Shown piece after piece: positions 1-8,075 of a DNA stretch of 64,000 bases (positions are counted from its first letter, which is position 1; the number at the start of each line of letters is the position of its first letter). Position numbers and translations under genes: made by a program. Location: the IMG/VR virus record IMGVR_UViG_3300024999_000030, positions 186,001 to 250,000 of that record; one strand, written 5' to 3'. The notes below the pieces were generated by a model that searched no databases, was not told the DNA's origin, and was given only the letters and a program-made list of their open reading frames with translations. The DNA is from a virus.

Positions 1-556
1 ATTTGGGAGAATCAAAAGTCACAGGAGGGTCCCACAGCTGGGATGTGAGAATGGTAAGGTTCAGTATCAAGTATACTGGCCTCGCCTAGCTGAGACCTCC
101 TGGTGGGATCCTGACGACCTTAAATCAGCTCACGAGTGGAAACACAAAAGGATGTTCATCTTGTGTGACCGAGTTTCGGACTGGCGAGGCAACTTGGGTA
201 CGATTGTTAGAATTAACAATCCTTCCCAAACCACAACTCAAGATAATTCAGATCAAATTCTTACCGTCTTATGGGACGATGGTACGAAAAATCTTATTGC
301 CCCCTGGCACATCCAACTCACAAGCCTTCCTTCTAAAGGAGATAACATGAACCCGAAAGATACCGATTCTTCCTCTTCAAATAGTACAACCCCCACCGCC
401 CATTTAGTTTATGGGAATGGCAAATCCTACTTCTTCTTAACCGAAGCTGCTGCGAGAGTCTTTGCTGAAAAACAAACCGCTGAAACTGGGGTTGATCATC
501 TTCTCTTTGAGAAAAAAGCCAAGTGTTCTCCCCACAGAAATGTAGCCTGGGAATAG
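1..556 (+). CDS. KOW/SH3-like repeat protein, 5' end missing
   Basis: The frame is open from base 2, so the gene starts upstream of the window. The visible part has two beta-rich repeats of the kind that fill the protein at 5687-7366 (a basic turn, GTI/GxI, then a W-D/E-D strand, e.g. LTVLWDDGTKNL). A C-terminal domain follows, ending in a Cys-x-Pro-x-Arg-x-Val-x-Trp motif (CSPHRNVAWE), shared with the genes at 5687 and 18731. This copy lacks the CPxCNN motif of the other two. A strong internal SD and ATG precede the C-terminal domain. Function unknown; a nucleic-acid or protein adaptor role is only inferred from the SH3-like fold. Confidence 0.75.
   Translation, partial: FGRIKSHRRVPQLGCENGKVQYQVYWPRLAETSWWDPDDLKSAHEWKHKRMFILCDRVSDWRGNLGTIVRINNPSQTTTQDNSDQILTVLWDDGTKNLIAPWHIQLTSLPSKGDNMNPKDTDSSSSNSTTPTAHLVYGNGKSYFFLTEAAARVFAEKQTAETGVDHLLFEKKAKCSPHRNVAWE
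335..349 (+). promoter_or_regulatory. Internal SD and in-frame ATG
   Basis: AAAGGAG at 335-341 sits five bases before an in-frame ATG at 347, exactly at the join between the repeat region and the C-terminal domain. Translation from here would give a 69-residue C-terminal product. The same arrangement occurs in both paralogues, near 7145 and 19082. Confidence 0.6.
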
Positions 557-564
557 AAGACCAT

Positions 565-711
565 ATGGACAGAGAAACGGTTACAGAAATTGGACTTTGG
601 ACTGTTCGCATCCTTCTTGTTATTGGAGGAATCGTGGGCGGGATCTTAGGTAGTCCAACAGTTATAGGTTTTTGTGTGGTTGGCCTAATGCTCACCATTT
701 TCTTCTTGTAG
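565..711 (+). CDS. Small single-span membrane protein
   Basis: 48 residues, starting MDRETVTEIGLW. A hydrophobic stretch rich in Ile, Gly, Val and Leu fills residues 13-48 and gives one or two membrane spans. No good SD is visible, so the start is the most plausible ATG rather than a certain one. No family recognised. Confidence 0.55.
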   Translation: MDRETVTEIGLWTVRILLVIGGIVGGILGSPTVIGFCVVGLMLTIFFL

Positions 712-717
712 GCAACT

Positions 718-801
718 ATGAAACAAGTCATAGACACCACTAAAGTTTACGGTGCAATTGCCTTACTCTTGTTCTTTTCATTATGGTTATGGGAGCAATG
801 T
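718..801 (+). CDS. 27-residue hydrophobic peptide, or detached signal sequence
   Basis: ATG at 718 opens a short frame with a basic/polar N-terminus and a hydrophobic core (AIALLLFFSLWLW). It overlaps the next frame, which starts abruptly with a lipobox-like ASVAC. A one-base deletion between them would create a classic lipoprotein signal peptide, so this may be the 5' part of the 783-1016 gene. Confidence 0.35.
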
Positions 802-1016
802 TAGCTTCTGTAGCCTGTAGTAATTCTTCCACTCCCCCGGTTATTATCCCAGACACCTGGACGGTGTTCTATATTGGTGACGATGTACTTTGTAGAGGAA
901 CCCGCATCATTACCTATGAGGGCTGTGAGTATTTGATTACTGGGTTTCATGGTGGGTTTACTCTTTGCCATAAAGGAAACTGTAAAAAACCCCATTCACA
1001 TCTATGCTCCCGTTAA
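783..1016 (+). CDS. Cys-rich small protein, possible lipoprotein
   Basis: 77 residues with seven cysteines. The N-terminus (MLASVACSNSS) resembles the end of a lipoprotein signal with Cys as the lipidation site, but the basic and hydrophobic parts are missing from this frame and lie in the overlapping frame 718-801. No SD precedes 783. A frameshifted lipoprotein is the likeliest reading. Confidence 0.45.
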   Translation: MVMGAMLASVACSNSSTPPVIIPDTWTVFYIGDDVLCRGTRIITYEGCEYLITGFHGGFTLCHKGNCKKPHSHLCSR

Positions 1017-1037
1017 GAGGGAATCGGTAGGGCCATA

Positions 1038-1262
1038 ATGCCAGCCTATTGCATTTGTATAGATAATGGCGTCAGTTGCAAACACCATGAGGGCTCTGGA
1101 TGTAAATTTCTTTCGGGAGATTGTGTTCCGATTGAAATGCAAGTCCCCAGTCAATCGTCTCGTGTTCTTTTGGTTGTTCCCATAGAAAACTGTCATGCAC
1201 CACAATTAGAACAACATGTGGTATTCTTTCATGGGAATGACTGGCATAAATCCATTTCCTAA
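1038..1262 (+). CDS. Cys/His-rich small protein
   Basis: 74 residues, preceded by a TAGGG SD-like site. The N-terminal half holds Cys and His in short spacings (YCICID, CKHHEGSGCK), suggesting a metal-binding knuckle. No family recognised. Confidence 0.55.
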   Translation: MPAYCICIDNGVSCKHHEGSGCKFLSGDCVPIEMQVPSQSSRVLLVVPIENCHAPQLEQHVVFFHGNDWHKSIS

Positions 1263-1282
1263 AATCAGGGAGGATAACCACA

Positions 1283-1668
1283 ATGCCCCTATGTAAAAAA
1301 TGCAGGGAATCTAAGGAACATTGCTTTCACACGACAGCCGACGAATGTACAAGGGTGATGAGACTCGCATACGGATATGGTAAGTGCGATAACCCTCAAG
1401 AACATCATGACTTCATTCCAGAGGAAACTTTGGAAGAAGAAGTTGTTAGACTGAAAAAAGAAGCGTGGGAGATAACAAAACAAAACACCGTTATTCATAA
1501 TCGTTTAACCGCGCTGGGGAAAACAGAAAGCACCTGAGAAAAGCTCTTTCGTTTTATGCTGAGGAGTCCAATTGGTTGGAACAGGAAACGGGTATCGGAA
1601 TGATACCCAGTGATGCTGTTTCTGACTCTGGTAAACATGCTCGTATTGCGCTGAGGGAGAAGCCATGA
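1283..1668 (+). pseudogene. Zn-knuckle/coiled-coil phage protein, frame-shifted
   Basis: The first frame (1283-1537) has a CxxC, Cys/His N-terminus and a Glu-rich coiled coil. After its stop a second frame continues to the TGA at 1666-1668 with clearly coding content (RKALSFYAEESNW, SGKHARIALREKP), typical of small phage proteins built as coiled coil plus a KAL-FYA-NW segment. The second part has no ATG of its own. One extra G in the GGGG run at 1516-1519 would join the two as a protein of about 128 residues. Indel or genuine decay cannot be separated here. Confidence 0.6.
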
Positions 1669-1844
1669 CCAAGTGGGAACACAAAGAAGTGACCTTTACG
1701 ACGGGTAACTTAGCAAACACACTGTCTAATTGGGGACGGCAGGGATGGGAATTGGTATCTGTTGTGAGATCAACAACCGCAGATCCCAATAATCGAGCCT
1801 ATCTCAAGAGGCCAGTCCAAGAAACCGATGAGACTAATTCTTAG
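1665..1844 (+). CDS. DUF4177-like small protein
   Basis: 59 residues. It has the pattern WEHKEVTF, then a loop, then WGRQGWELVSVV and a terminal AYLKRP, matching the short DUF4177 fold (W-E-Y-K start, GWELV centre, hydrophobic-LKRP end). ATG overlaps the previous stop (ATGA). Function of the family is unknown. Confidence 0.65.
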   Translation: MTKWEHKEVTFTTGNLANTLSNWGRQGWELVSVVRSTTADPNNRAYLKRPVQETDETNS

Positions 1845-2142
1845 TCTTCCCTTCGTCGTGTATCTCTACCGTCAGTATCTCTTTGCCAAAGCTTATTTAC
1901 TTTGGGAGATACTGAATGTCCAGGATCGTTGGTTGCTTGTGTGTCCCTTTGAACAGACAATCAACGATGAGTTCTGTGATATCATGGAGAGACTCGACTT
2001 CAAAGATGAGTACGACTGGACCTATGAGGAGTATTGTTCCGCTGCTAACAAGTTCTTAGATATTGGGCAGCAGAGCGATCCACCTACCTACAGGTACTTG
2101 TCAGCTGAGGATTATGAGGAGGAAAACGAAAATGCCATTTGA
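1828..2142 (+). CDS. Hypothetical protein with N-terminal hydrophobic segment
   Basis: 104 residues. Residues 1-25 are hydrophobic and could anchor the protein. The remainder is acidic and Tyr/Glu-rich, ending EEENENAI. It overlaps the previous gene by 17 bases. No family recognised. Confidence 0.6.
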   Translation: MRLILSLPFVVYLYRQYLFAKAYLLWEILNVQDRWLLVCPFEQTINDEFCDIMERLDFKDEYDWTYEEYCSAANKFLDIGQQSDPPTYRYLSAEDYEEENENAI

Positions 2143-2275
2143 CGAGAACACTAAGGTTCACACACACACTGGGTGGATGCCTCAGTGGCTGTACAATTTT
2201 GTGTATTACTCCAACAGTATAGATGAGAGTCTTTCAGAAAGAAAAACTCACAACTCTATAAATGTGGAGGGGTAG
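2132..2275 (+). CDS. Hypothetical 47-residue protein
   Basis: The ATG at 2132 follows a GAGGAGG SD about nine bases upstream. The product is small and rich in Thr, His and Trp. No family recognised. Confidence 0.5.
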   Translation: MPFDENTKVHTHTGWMPQWLYNFVYYSNSIDESLSERKTHNSINVEG

Positions 2276-2276
2276 T

Positions 2277-2486
2277 ATGCGACTAATCGAAGTGGCATAC
2301 TTCCCCATGGAAAATGATTTAAGTTATATGACGAGCTGCTTCATTGCTCCCGTCAATATTGCCAGTATCAGACCTCAATTGATTGATGGGGTTAGATTAT
2401 GGCGGATTCATATGAGCGATAAAGAACCCATCCTCGTTTCACCAACGGAGATGGAAAGAATTAAATTAATAACGAAGGAAACTTGA
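2277..2486 (+). CDS. Hypothetical 69-residue protein
   Basis: The start at 2277 is chosen because GGAGGGG lies four to five bases upstream. The C-terminus (LVSPTEMERI) looks like a short beta-strand plus helix. No family recognised. Confidence 0.6.
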   Translation: MRLIEVAYFPMENDLSYMTSCFIAPVNIASIRPQLIDGVRLWRIHMSDKEPILVSPTEMERIKLITKET

Positions 2487-2493
2487 GGTTACG

Positions 2494-2784
2494 ATGATTG
2501 ATTTAAAAGCAACCTTCGACAAATATGCTGACGAGTACATCAAGTTCGAGAATGTAGAACTAAAACTACATTCAAGGCCTGATGTTTGTGCCTTTCTTTT
2601 ACTGGATAAATTGGTTCCAGGAGAAGGACAGGACATTATTTCCGATGCCCAACGCGATGAGGTTTACCTGGACACGGATTGTGCGAAACTAGCTGAAGTC
2701 GCAACGGAAAGAGACATCTTAACTCTCATCCGATGCGGTGTCCAATACAACAGTAGTGTGGAAAGCCTGTGGATGTTTACTTAA
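2494..2784 (+). CDS. Hypothetical 96-residue protein
   Basis: An acidic, mostly helical protein with a segment (RPDVCAFLLLDKL) seen in small phage proteins of unknown role. Good coding character and tight spacing to both neighbours. Confidence 0.65.
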   Translation: MIDLKATFDKYADEYIKFENVELKLHSRPDVCAFLLLDKLVPGEGQDIISDAQRDEVYLDTDCAKLAEVATERDILTLIRCGVQYNSSVESLWMFT

Positions 2785-2802
2785 TCTTCAGGGAGGGCTA
2801 AA

Positions 2803-3033
2803 GTGAAAGAGCCACAGTGGGTAGAGCTTAGTAAACAAAAACCACCAGATGCAGCAGAGTGGGAACATAAGAGGTATTTGTGTTATCCTGGTTATGAAGT
2901 TTTAGATTATTGGGATGGCACCTTTTGGAGGTGGCACGCGGAAGACAATTCTAATGAGGAATGTAGAGTAACTCATTGGAAAGAGCTAACCCCACCCACG
3001 GACTTGAATAAACCTACCTCTAAGGAGGACTAA
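2803..3033 (+). CDS. DUF551-like small protein
   Basis: 76 residues from a GTG start after GGGAGG. It shows W-V-E-L at the start, a Val-Leu-Asp-Tyr-Trp strand, a W-R-W-H turn and THWKELTPPTD at the end, matching the DUF551 layout of a short phage or prophage protein ending in THWxPLPxPP. Function unknown. Confidence 0.6.
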   Translation: MKEPQWVELSKQKPPDAAEWEHKRYLCYPGYEVLDYWDGTFWRWHAEDNSNEECRVTHWKELTPPTDLNKPTSKED

Positions 3034-3034
3034 A

Positions 3035-3469
3035 GTGGACAAACAAATCGAAGAACTACTAACGGAATTAAACTCGGTTCGTGCTCTACTGGCTCAGTGG
3101 GTGAGCGCCTATGAAAAATATGGTATAATGGCCACCCCTCCAGGTAACCTGATGTATTCTCCTGACACTGTAGATAAATTTTTGTCCACTCTTGGTTATT
3201 CGAGGAGATATCTTGAGCGGGTAGCTTCTTCCACGAAAAAGATTACCTTTGAGGTATTTGATGGGGACAAGCCAGCCAAGTATCCAGACATCAAGGTTCA
3301 TCCATCCTGGAGTAATAACGTATTCTTCAGTTTCGTTGATGCCGAAGCATATGCTTTGAATTGGCTGGGTTGTTATTCTCCTGGAAAAGGAATCATTCAA
3401 CCGAATGTGCCCTATGATTATGATGGATGTGGGGACTGCGTCACAATTAAAACAATTCAAACAGAATAA
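3035..3469 (+). CDS. Hypothetical 144-residue protein
   Basis: GTG start after TAAGGAGG. An N-terminal helix (residues 1-25) is followed by a mixed alpha/beta region and a C-terminal CGDC motif. No family recognised. Confidence 0.65.
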   Translation: MDKQIEELLTELNSVRALLAQWVSAYEKYGIMATPPGNLMYSPDTVDKFLSTLGYSRRYLERVASSTKKITFEVFDGDKPAKYPDIKVHPSWSNNVFFSFVDAEAYALNWLGCYSPGKGIIQPNVPYDYDGCGDCVTIKTIQTE

Positions 3470-3484
3470 ATTGGAGACGAAACG

Positions 3485-3694
3485 ATGCGAGTCCTAATCG
3501 TAGATAAATTCGGAGCGGTGGATTTAAAAGACAATCAAGACGCTGTGCCGAGAGTGGGAGATGCGGTGTATTTGAATTACACGCCTTTTCCTAAGGTTCA
3601 ATCGGTCACATGGTATCCAGAAAGAAAAATGATCCATAGCCTATATCCGACTATTACAGGATCGGATGTGGATGTTATTGTTTTCGTTGGATAA
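3485..3694 (+). CDS. Hypothetical 69-residue beta-rich protein
   Basis: Short beta strands (RVLIVDKFG, DAVYLNYTPFP, KVQSVTWYP) suggest a small barrel. A good ATG follows GGAGACGAAACG. No family recognised. Confidence 0.6.
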   Translation: MRVLIVDKFGAVDLKDNQDAVPRVGDAVYLNYTPFPKVQSVTWYPERKMIHSLYPTITGSDVDVIVFVG

Positions 3695-3722
3695 AACCTA
3701 ACCCCCCCTAAGGAGGTGTAAC

Positions 3723-4184
3723 ATGCTCGAAGTATCAAATGAGAACTCGGCATTCGGAATCATCAAGAAACTCATTAACTCTCCTTTTACTTTTCATCTC
3801 ACTGGCTCCCATTTCTTTGGGACCGCCAACGGAAACTCTGACATTGATTTCTTCGTGGAGCTTCCGTCTCATCTCGATTCCAACCAAGTTCAGTTGAATG
3901 ATTTTTGGTCCTTCTTGGAAGGTGATCTTGGAATGCATCGGGTGAATGGCGAAGGTTCTTATTCGGAAAGAGATCTGGAAGTTGCACATGTTTTTCAAAC
4001 AACTTTCGTGTCTCCTCCCATTCACATTCAAGTTGTTTTGGATGCGGAGATTAAGGTCATCGCTCAGGATATGATGAAGACACTTGGGGTTGTGCCTGAC
4101 AAACGTCGGGGAAGCTACCTTTGGGAAAAAGCTTACGATTATGCTCGAAAGCTTGACTCTCGACCCAAGTTGAAACAGAAGTAG
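3723..4184 (+). CDS. Nucleotidyltransferase-fold protein
   Basis: 153 residues, preceded by AAGGAGG. Residues near 26-48 read LTGSHFFGTANGNSDIDFFV, the Gly-Ser then Asp-x-Asp signature of DNA-polymerase-beta-type nucleotidyltransferases, in which the two Asp bind the catalytic metal. Minimal enzymes of this fold modify nucleotides, RNA or proteins; the substrate cannot be read here. The third acidic residue may be in the IQVVLDAEIK strand. Confidence 0.7.
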   Translation: MLEVSNENSAFGIIKKLINSPFTFHLTGSHFFGTANGNSDIDFFVELPSHLDSNQVQLNDFWSFLEGDLGMHRVNGEGSYSERDLEVAHVFQTTFVSPPIHIQVVLDAEIKVIAQDMMKTLGVVPDKRRGSYLWEKAYDYARKLDSRPKLKQK

Positions 4185-4191
4185 GGCTGTA

Positions 4192-4242
4192 GAAAATTCG
4201 AGAGCCTCGCTTCGCTCGGTAACCTATAGTTTTCCGCCCGAG
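4192..4242 (+). ncRNA. Structured leader with GAGCCTCG element
   Basis: GAAAA 4192-4196 can pair with TTTTC 4230-4234, and CTCGG 4215-4219 with CCGAG 4238-4242, which interleave as an H-type pseudoknot just ahead of the metallophosphoesterase gene. The 18-base block at 4202-4219 recurs at 8474-8491 with 16 matches. Stems are short, so this is tentative. Confidence 0.35.
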
Positions 4243-4251
4243 GAATAGACA

Positions 4252-4974
4252 ATGAAAGCAGGCGTCGTTTCTGATCTGCATTTTGAATTACAACAGGACG
4301 GAGGACTAACTCTACTTAAAGAACTACATAGGAACCTTGGTGGGATTGATATCTTAATCTTAGCTGGAGATGTATCTGAATCCAGGGATATCATTACTCA
4401 CCTTGAGTTCCTATGTGGTTTGTTTAAAGAGGTAGTATTCGTTCTAGGAAATCATGACTTGTTTCATGGGTCATTCTCTTCTGTTAGGAAAGACCTGAAG
4501 GATAGAGCACCCAAGAATCTGCATTTTCTAGACAACGAAGTTTATGAAGTTGGTGGCAGAAGACTTGTGGGGTCCACCATGTTCTATCCCCATCATTGGG
4601 ATAATCAATTCCATCATCGTGACATGGCTGACTTTGAGTGGATTAAGGGATTTGTAAACGATGTCTATGCAGAAAATGCTACGGCACAGTATTTTCTTAA
4701 GACTACTGTTCGTAGAGACGACATCGTTATCACCCATCACTTACCCACTCCACGCAGTATCCTTCCCGCATATTCGGGTCATCCTTTAAATCGATTCTTC
4801 CTCTGTGATATGTCGGATGTGATTGTTAATCAAGAACCGGCTATTTGGATTCATGGACACACTCATAGCAGTTTAAACTATAAACTGTTTGAGACCCAAA
4901 TAATCTGCAACCCCTTCGGGAACCCAGATGGTGTGAACAAGGATTTTGATCCAGGGTTTGTGATAGAAATATAG
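4252..4974 (+). CDS. Calcineurin-like metallophosphoesterase
   Basis: 240 residues with the full metal-binding set of the family: SDLHFE near residue 7, LAGDVSE near 38, GNHDLFHG near 66, HHLPTP near 162 and HGHTHSS near 203. These place Asp, His and Asn around a dinuclear metal centre. Such enzymes hydrolyse phosphodiesters or phosphomonoesters; the substrate is not evident. Length is normal for the single-domain class. A second, unrelated-looking member lies at 50105. Confidence 0.9.
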   Translation: MKAGVVSDLHFELQQDGGLTLLKELHRNLGGIDILILAGDVSESRDIITHLEFLCGLFKEVVFVLGNHDLFHGSFSSVRKDLKDRAPKNLHFLDNEVYEVGGRRLVGSTMFYPHHWDNQFHHRDMADFEWIKGFVNDVYAENATAQYFLKTTVRRDDIVITHHLPTPRSILPAYSGHPLNRFFLCDMSDVIVNQEPAIWIHGHTHSSLNYKLFETQIICNPFGNPDGVNKDFDPGFVIEI

Positions 4975-4983
4975 GAGTCGGCG

Positions 4984-5169
4984 ATGCCTGGGTTTGGTAG
5001 TTTGCTTGCACAACTGAAAGAAGACATGGATATTTTCTTTAACTATCAGATTGATGGCCAATGTCAATCCTGTACTAAAATCGGGGCCGTCAACAACCAA
5101 CACATCTGTAAAAAGTGTAATGATACCGACGCAACAAGATCTACTCCAGTGAGGATGAATAATGGCTGA
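4984..5169 (+). CDS. Small zinc-knuckle protein
   Basis: 61 residues with two CxxC pairs (CQSC and CKKC) about 17 residues apart, a treble-clef or ribbon-like zinc site. Role unknown. Confidence 0.6.
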   Translation: MPGFGSLLAQLKEDMDIFFNYQIDGQCQSCTKIGAVNNQHICKKCNDTDATRSTPVRMNNG

Positions 5170-5350
5170 CGATGCCGTATGGCTTATCTGGAGTATAGAA
5201 CACGATGCTTGGTGGAAGCCTTGCGAGAGAGGGTACACCAAAGATCGTGGCGAAGCTGGCAGATATACCTTTGCTGTTGCATGTAGTATCATGGAACAGG
5301 CTAATAGATATTCTGGTTCTGTTCCCAATGAGGCAATGGTAAAAGAGTAA
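5162..5350 (+). CDS. Small conserved phage protein (WLIWSxEHxAWW type)
   Basis: 62 residues. The WLIWSIEHDAWWKP start, the GYT-D-R-GEAGRYTF centre and the PNEAMV end match a small protein common in phage and prophage genomes. No function is known. It overlaps the previous gene by eight bases. Confidence 0.65.
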   Translation: MADDAVWLIWSIEHDAWWKPCERGYTKDRGEAGRYTFAVACSIMEQANRYSGSVPNEAMVKE

Positions 5351-5378
5351 AACTTTATAACATAGGGAGAAACAAAAA

Positions 5379-5670
5379 ATGCGACTAGAACAATGGGCAA
5401 TCGTGTATGCGAGTGATGACCCCTATACTTCCTCCTGAGCATAGAGGGCAAGCCTTTGACGGTAAGGTTTATGGTCACCCTAGGTTCAATGACGGTGATC
5501 GTATTACCACCTCAAATATTATTGAGGTGAAAAATGGTCGTTTCATTACTCAATCAGGTTCTGAGTATGAGTTAGGTGAAGTAGACCCAGCATACGAAGC
5601 CGCATTTCCTGGTGCGAAACAACGCGCTTTAGATTCACTATGTAAAGGTGTTACGAGTTCAAGTTCATAG
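5379..5670 (+). pseudogene. Conserved small phage protein (VYGHPRF type), frame-shifted
   Basis: An ATG at 5379 with AGGGAG upstream opens MRLEQWAIVYASDDPYT and hits a stop at once. A second frame continues with PPEHRGQ, KVYGHPRFNDGD, TTSNIIEV, TQSGSEYELG and DPAYE, a recognisable small phage protein. Skipping one T near 5430 joins them as about 96 residues. The alternative is that the gene starts at the ATG at 5407, but that start has no SD. Confidence 0.6.
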
Positions 5671-5686
5671 AAAAACAGGAGTAAGA

Positions 5687-7366
5687 ATGGAACTAGAACT
5701 TAAACAGAAAAAAGAACGGGCACATGAAGCTTTGGCGCGATTATCTGGAATTGCCATCAGAGAAACAGTCCGAGGAATTGCTACTATCTCCATTAGGGAA
5801 AAGGTCCTAGAGGAAATTCGTGGCTATGAAGTTGATATTCTAAACTTAATCATAGCCGTGGATACATCAGTTGAATCGAAAACATCTAATGTTAAATTCA
5901 AAATGGGAGATAGAGTAGGCTGTAACTCTGGACCAAAGGGAGGAACCATTTGTAGTGAGGTCTTCTTTATTCGTGGTGAAGAAGCCTACATGGTTCGATG
6001 GCCAAAGGAATATGGAACACAAGGCTGTTTTGCCTTTCAGCTCTACCATTTGTTTAGTTTTAAGGTTGGAGATTGGGTACGGTTCATTGATCGTCCAGGA
6101 GTGTCTGGTACAATTACCAATATCAATACCAATTCATACTTTAGATACGAATTCATACCAAGTGATTCTACACTTAAATGTCCCAAATGGTATGGAGGAG
6201 ATAAAATTGAATTGGTTCCAGAATTCCAAAGCGGGGATATAATTCGGGTTATAGATAAACCCGAAAGAACGGGAACAGTTATTGGCGAGATTTGCCAAAG
6301 AAGCTTAATTCAAGTAAAGTGGGCAGAGGAAACTTCGGCAATTAGAAGAGAGTACATAGAACACACCACCAAATTTCACAAAGGAGACAGGGTCCGTCAT
6401 AATATGGATCCCCGTTTAGTGGGAGTAATTGAGGAAGTTGTTGGGCATTCCCATACAGCTTTTTATAAGATTCTTTGGGACGATAATCGAAGAGAAGCTT
6501 GCTGGGAAAACCAACTCGAAATTTCAATAAAACCTATCCCGATTTTAGTAAAGCCTAACCTGGGATTCAAAGTTGGAGATAAGGTTGCAGAGGTGGGTAG
6601 TTCCGCTGAAGGAGTAATTACCGATGTTGGCTACGGGTATGGCCCAACATACACGGTTGATTGGGACGTCAACTTAAAGAGTGAACATAAAGGTGCAAAA
6701 CACTATACTCATGAATTGCGTCTCTTATCCAAACTTGAAACCAAACCCACTTCAAACAAATTCAAAGTCGGAGATAAAGTATATCGTAACGATATTCCAT
6801 CGGACAGGGGAAAAATTATTACCGACTGTCTAAGCCCAAACAATTTATATCTTATTGAATGGGAAGATAAACGGGGTAACTGGAAAGAACATTGTTATGA
6901 TACAGAAATTAGTCTTCTACCTCCAAGCGAGTTTAAAGTAGGAGACAGAGTAGGTAGTATCGCAAGTAATGCTGAGGGAACAATTTCCTATGTCGACTAT
7001 AGCTCTAACTACGATTATGCCTATATAATCGATTGGGATAATTTAGAGCCCTTCGAAAAAAGTGCCGGGACACTTTATAGCTCTTTTGAGTTACGCCACC
7101 TGTCTAAACCTGACACCAAATCCAACACAAAAGGAGAAGATGAAATGAGGCACACAACATATCCTCCGTTTAACGGCAATGAAATCGATACAAGTAAACC
7201 CTTCTGGATTATTTTCTGTCCTCATTGTAACAATGTTACTTTGAAGCAGACAGAAGCGGATGCGAAGGCAGAAGCCGAGCGTCTCACTCAACTCACGGGG
7301 GAGGCTCACCTTCTCTTTGAGCAAAAGGGAATGTGTTCTCCTCAGAAACAGGTAACCTGGAGTTAA
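5687..7366 (+). CDS. Seven-repeat KOW/SH3-like protein with CPxCNN C-terminal domain
   Basis: 559 residues from ATG 5687 (AGGAG upstream). A helical N-terminus of about 70 residues is followed by seven repeats of 50-60 residues. Each opens FKxGDxV, continues with G-x-I and closes with a strand of type IDWDN or VKWAEE, as in small SH3/KOW/Tudor-like barrels. The last 70 residues form a separate domain with FCPHCNNVTL, a helix, then HLLFEQKGMCSPQKQVTW; its Cys could bind metal. The same two-part build occurs at 1-556 and 18731. A binding or scaffold role is inferred; no catalytic motif is seen. Confidence 0.8.
   Translation: MELELKQKKERAHEALARLSGIAIRETVRGIATISIREKVLEEIRGYEVDILNLIIAVDTSVESKTSNVKFKMGDRVGCNSGPKGGTICSEVFFIRGEEAYMVRWPKEYGTQGCFAFQLYHLFSFKVGDWVRFIDRPGVSGTITNINTNSYFRYEFIPSDSTLKCPKWYGGDKIELVPEFQSGDIIRVIDKPERTGTVIGEICQRSLIQVKWAEETSAIRREYIEHTTKFHKGDRVRHNMDPRLVGVIEEVVGHSHTAFYKILWDDNRREACWENQLEISIKPIPILVKPNLGFKVGDKVAEVGSSAEGVITDVGYGYGPTYTVDWDVNLKSEHKGAKHYTHELRLLSKLETKPTSNKFKVGDKVYRNDIPSDRGKIITDCLSPNNLYLIEWEDKRGNWKEHCYDTEISLLPPSEFKVGDRVGSIASNAEGTISYVDYSSNYDYAYIIDWDNLEPFEKSAGTLYSSFELRHLSKPDTKSNTKGEDEMRHTTYPPFNGNEIDTSKPFWIIFCPHCNNVTLKQTEADAKAEAERLTQLTGEAHLLFEQKGMCSPQKQVTWS
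7129..7147 (+). promoter_or_regulatory. Internal SD and in-frame ATG
   Basis: AAAAGGAG at 7129-7136 lies eight bases before in-frame ATG 7145, where the repeats end and the CPxCNN domain begins. It would make a C-terminal product of about 74 residues. Confidence 0.55.
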
Positions 7367-7384
7367 ATCTTTTCGGGAGAAAAC

Positions 7385-7576
7385 ATGGGACCTTTGCAAT
7401 GTAACATGTTGGAAGGAAGGGATGTTTCCACTCTTTCGGCTGCTATTAATGAATGGCTGAAAGCTCATCCGTATTGCTCCATTGAACATATTTTTCAATC
7501 TCAAAGTCAAACTTCTTTTCCTACAGACGGAAAGGTAGTGGTTTCCATCTGGTATCGAGATCAAAATAAAAAATGA
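7385..7576 (+). CDS. Hypothetical 63-residue protein
   Basis: The start follows TCGGGAG. The sequence has a helix (INEWLKAHP) then strands, the C-terminal one VVVSIWYRD. This resembles small alpha/beta phage proteins; no family named. Confidence 0.6.
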   Translation: MGPLQCNMLEGRDVSTLSAAINEWLKAHPYCSIEHIFQSQSQTSFPTDGKVVVSIWYRDQNKK

Positions 7577-7665
7577 AAGTTGAACAAGAGGAGATACACT
7601 CTCTCCCCATCGGTGTTGTTTTGCTTTTCATTTTACTTGCTATCCTCTGGTTCCTAAAACACTAA
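7573..7665 (+). CDS. 30-residue single-span membrane peptide
   Basis: ATG overlaps the previous TGA. An acidic N-terminus (MKVEQEE) precedes a 19-residue hydrophobic span (PIGVVLLFILLAILWFL). Translational coupling makes it credible. Confidence 0.55.
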   Translation: MKVEQEEIHSLPIGVVLLFILLAILWFLKH

Positions 7666-7685
7666 ACCCACCACAAGGAGATGAC

Positions 7686-7943
7686 ATGAAGAAAGTTGAT
7701 GGAGTTGATCTTTCGGAGCTTGTTAAAGAAACCGCCACCGCAGTACTCAGCGAGAAACGCAAGGGTATTGCCGGGTTAGTGAAAGAGTTGATGCAAAAGT
7801 CAGAATCTCTCGCAAAGGAAATTGAGAAGGGAGAGATTGAACTCAACAAGAAGAAAGCGAATTTAACAGCTGTGAACGACAAGCTGAAGAAGCTTGGTGA
7901 GGGTGACTGGTCTGTTCTTCAAGACATCGCCCCGCCTCAGTAA
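7686..7943 (+). CDS. Coiled-coil protein
   Basis: 85 residues, Lys/Glu-rich and almost wholly helical, after AAGGAG. Role unknown. Confidence 0.65.
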   Translation: MKKVDGVDLSELVKETATAVLSEKRKGIAGLVKELMQKSESLAKEIEKGEIELNKKKANLTAVNDKLKKLGEGDWSVLQDIAPPQ

Positions 7944-7950
7944 AAACAAA

Positions 7951-8042
7951 AGACTTCTGGTTCCGATATGTTCACGAGTTATATACTCCACAGGAAAAAC
8001 GCCGAGTAGCCTGCGATAGAAGTCTCGACATAAGTTTAACTC
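7951..8042 (+). ncRNA. Possible pseudoknotted leader
   Basis: AGACTTC 7951-7957 pairs with GAAGTCT 8019-8025, and GAGTTA 7976-7981 with TAACTC 8037-8042. The helices interleave. The element sits in a 130-base gap before the SD at 8064. Confidence 0.35.
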
Positions 8043-8075
8043 AAAACTCACGAAGTACCTCACAAGGAGATGAAA

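Noticed and set aside
333-740. Minus-strand ORF of 135 codons, and similar minus-strand ORFs elsewhere
   Set aside because: They lie opposite better-supported + strand genes, lack SDs and have shadow-like composition; only 62491-62673 reads like a protein.
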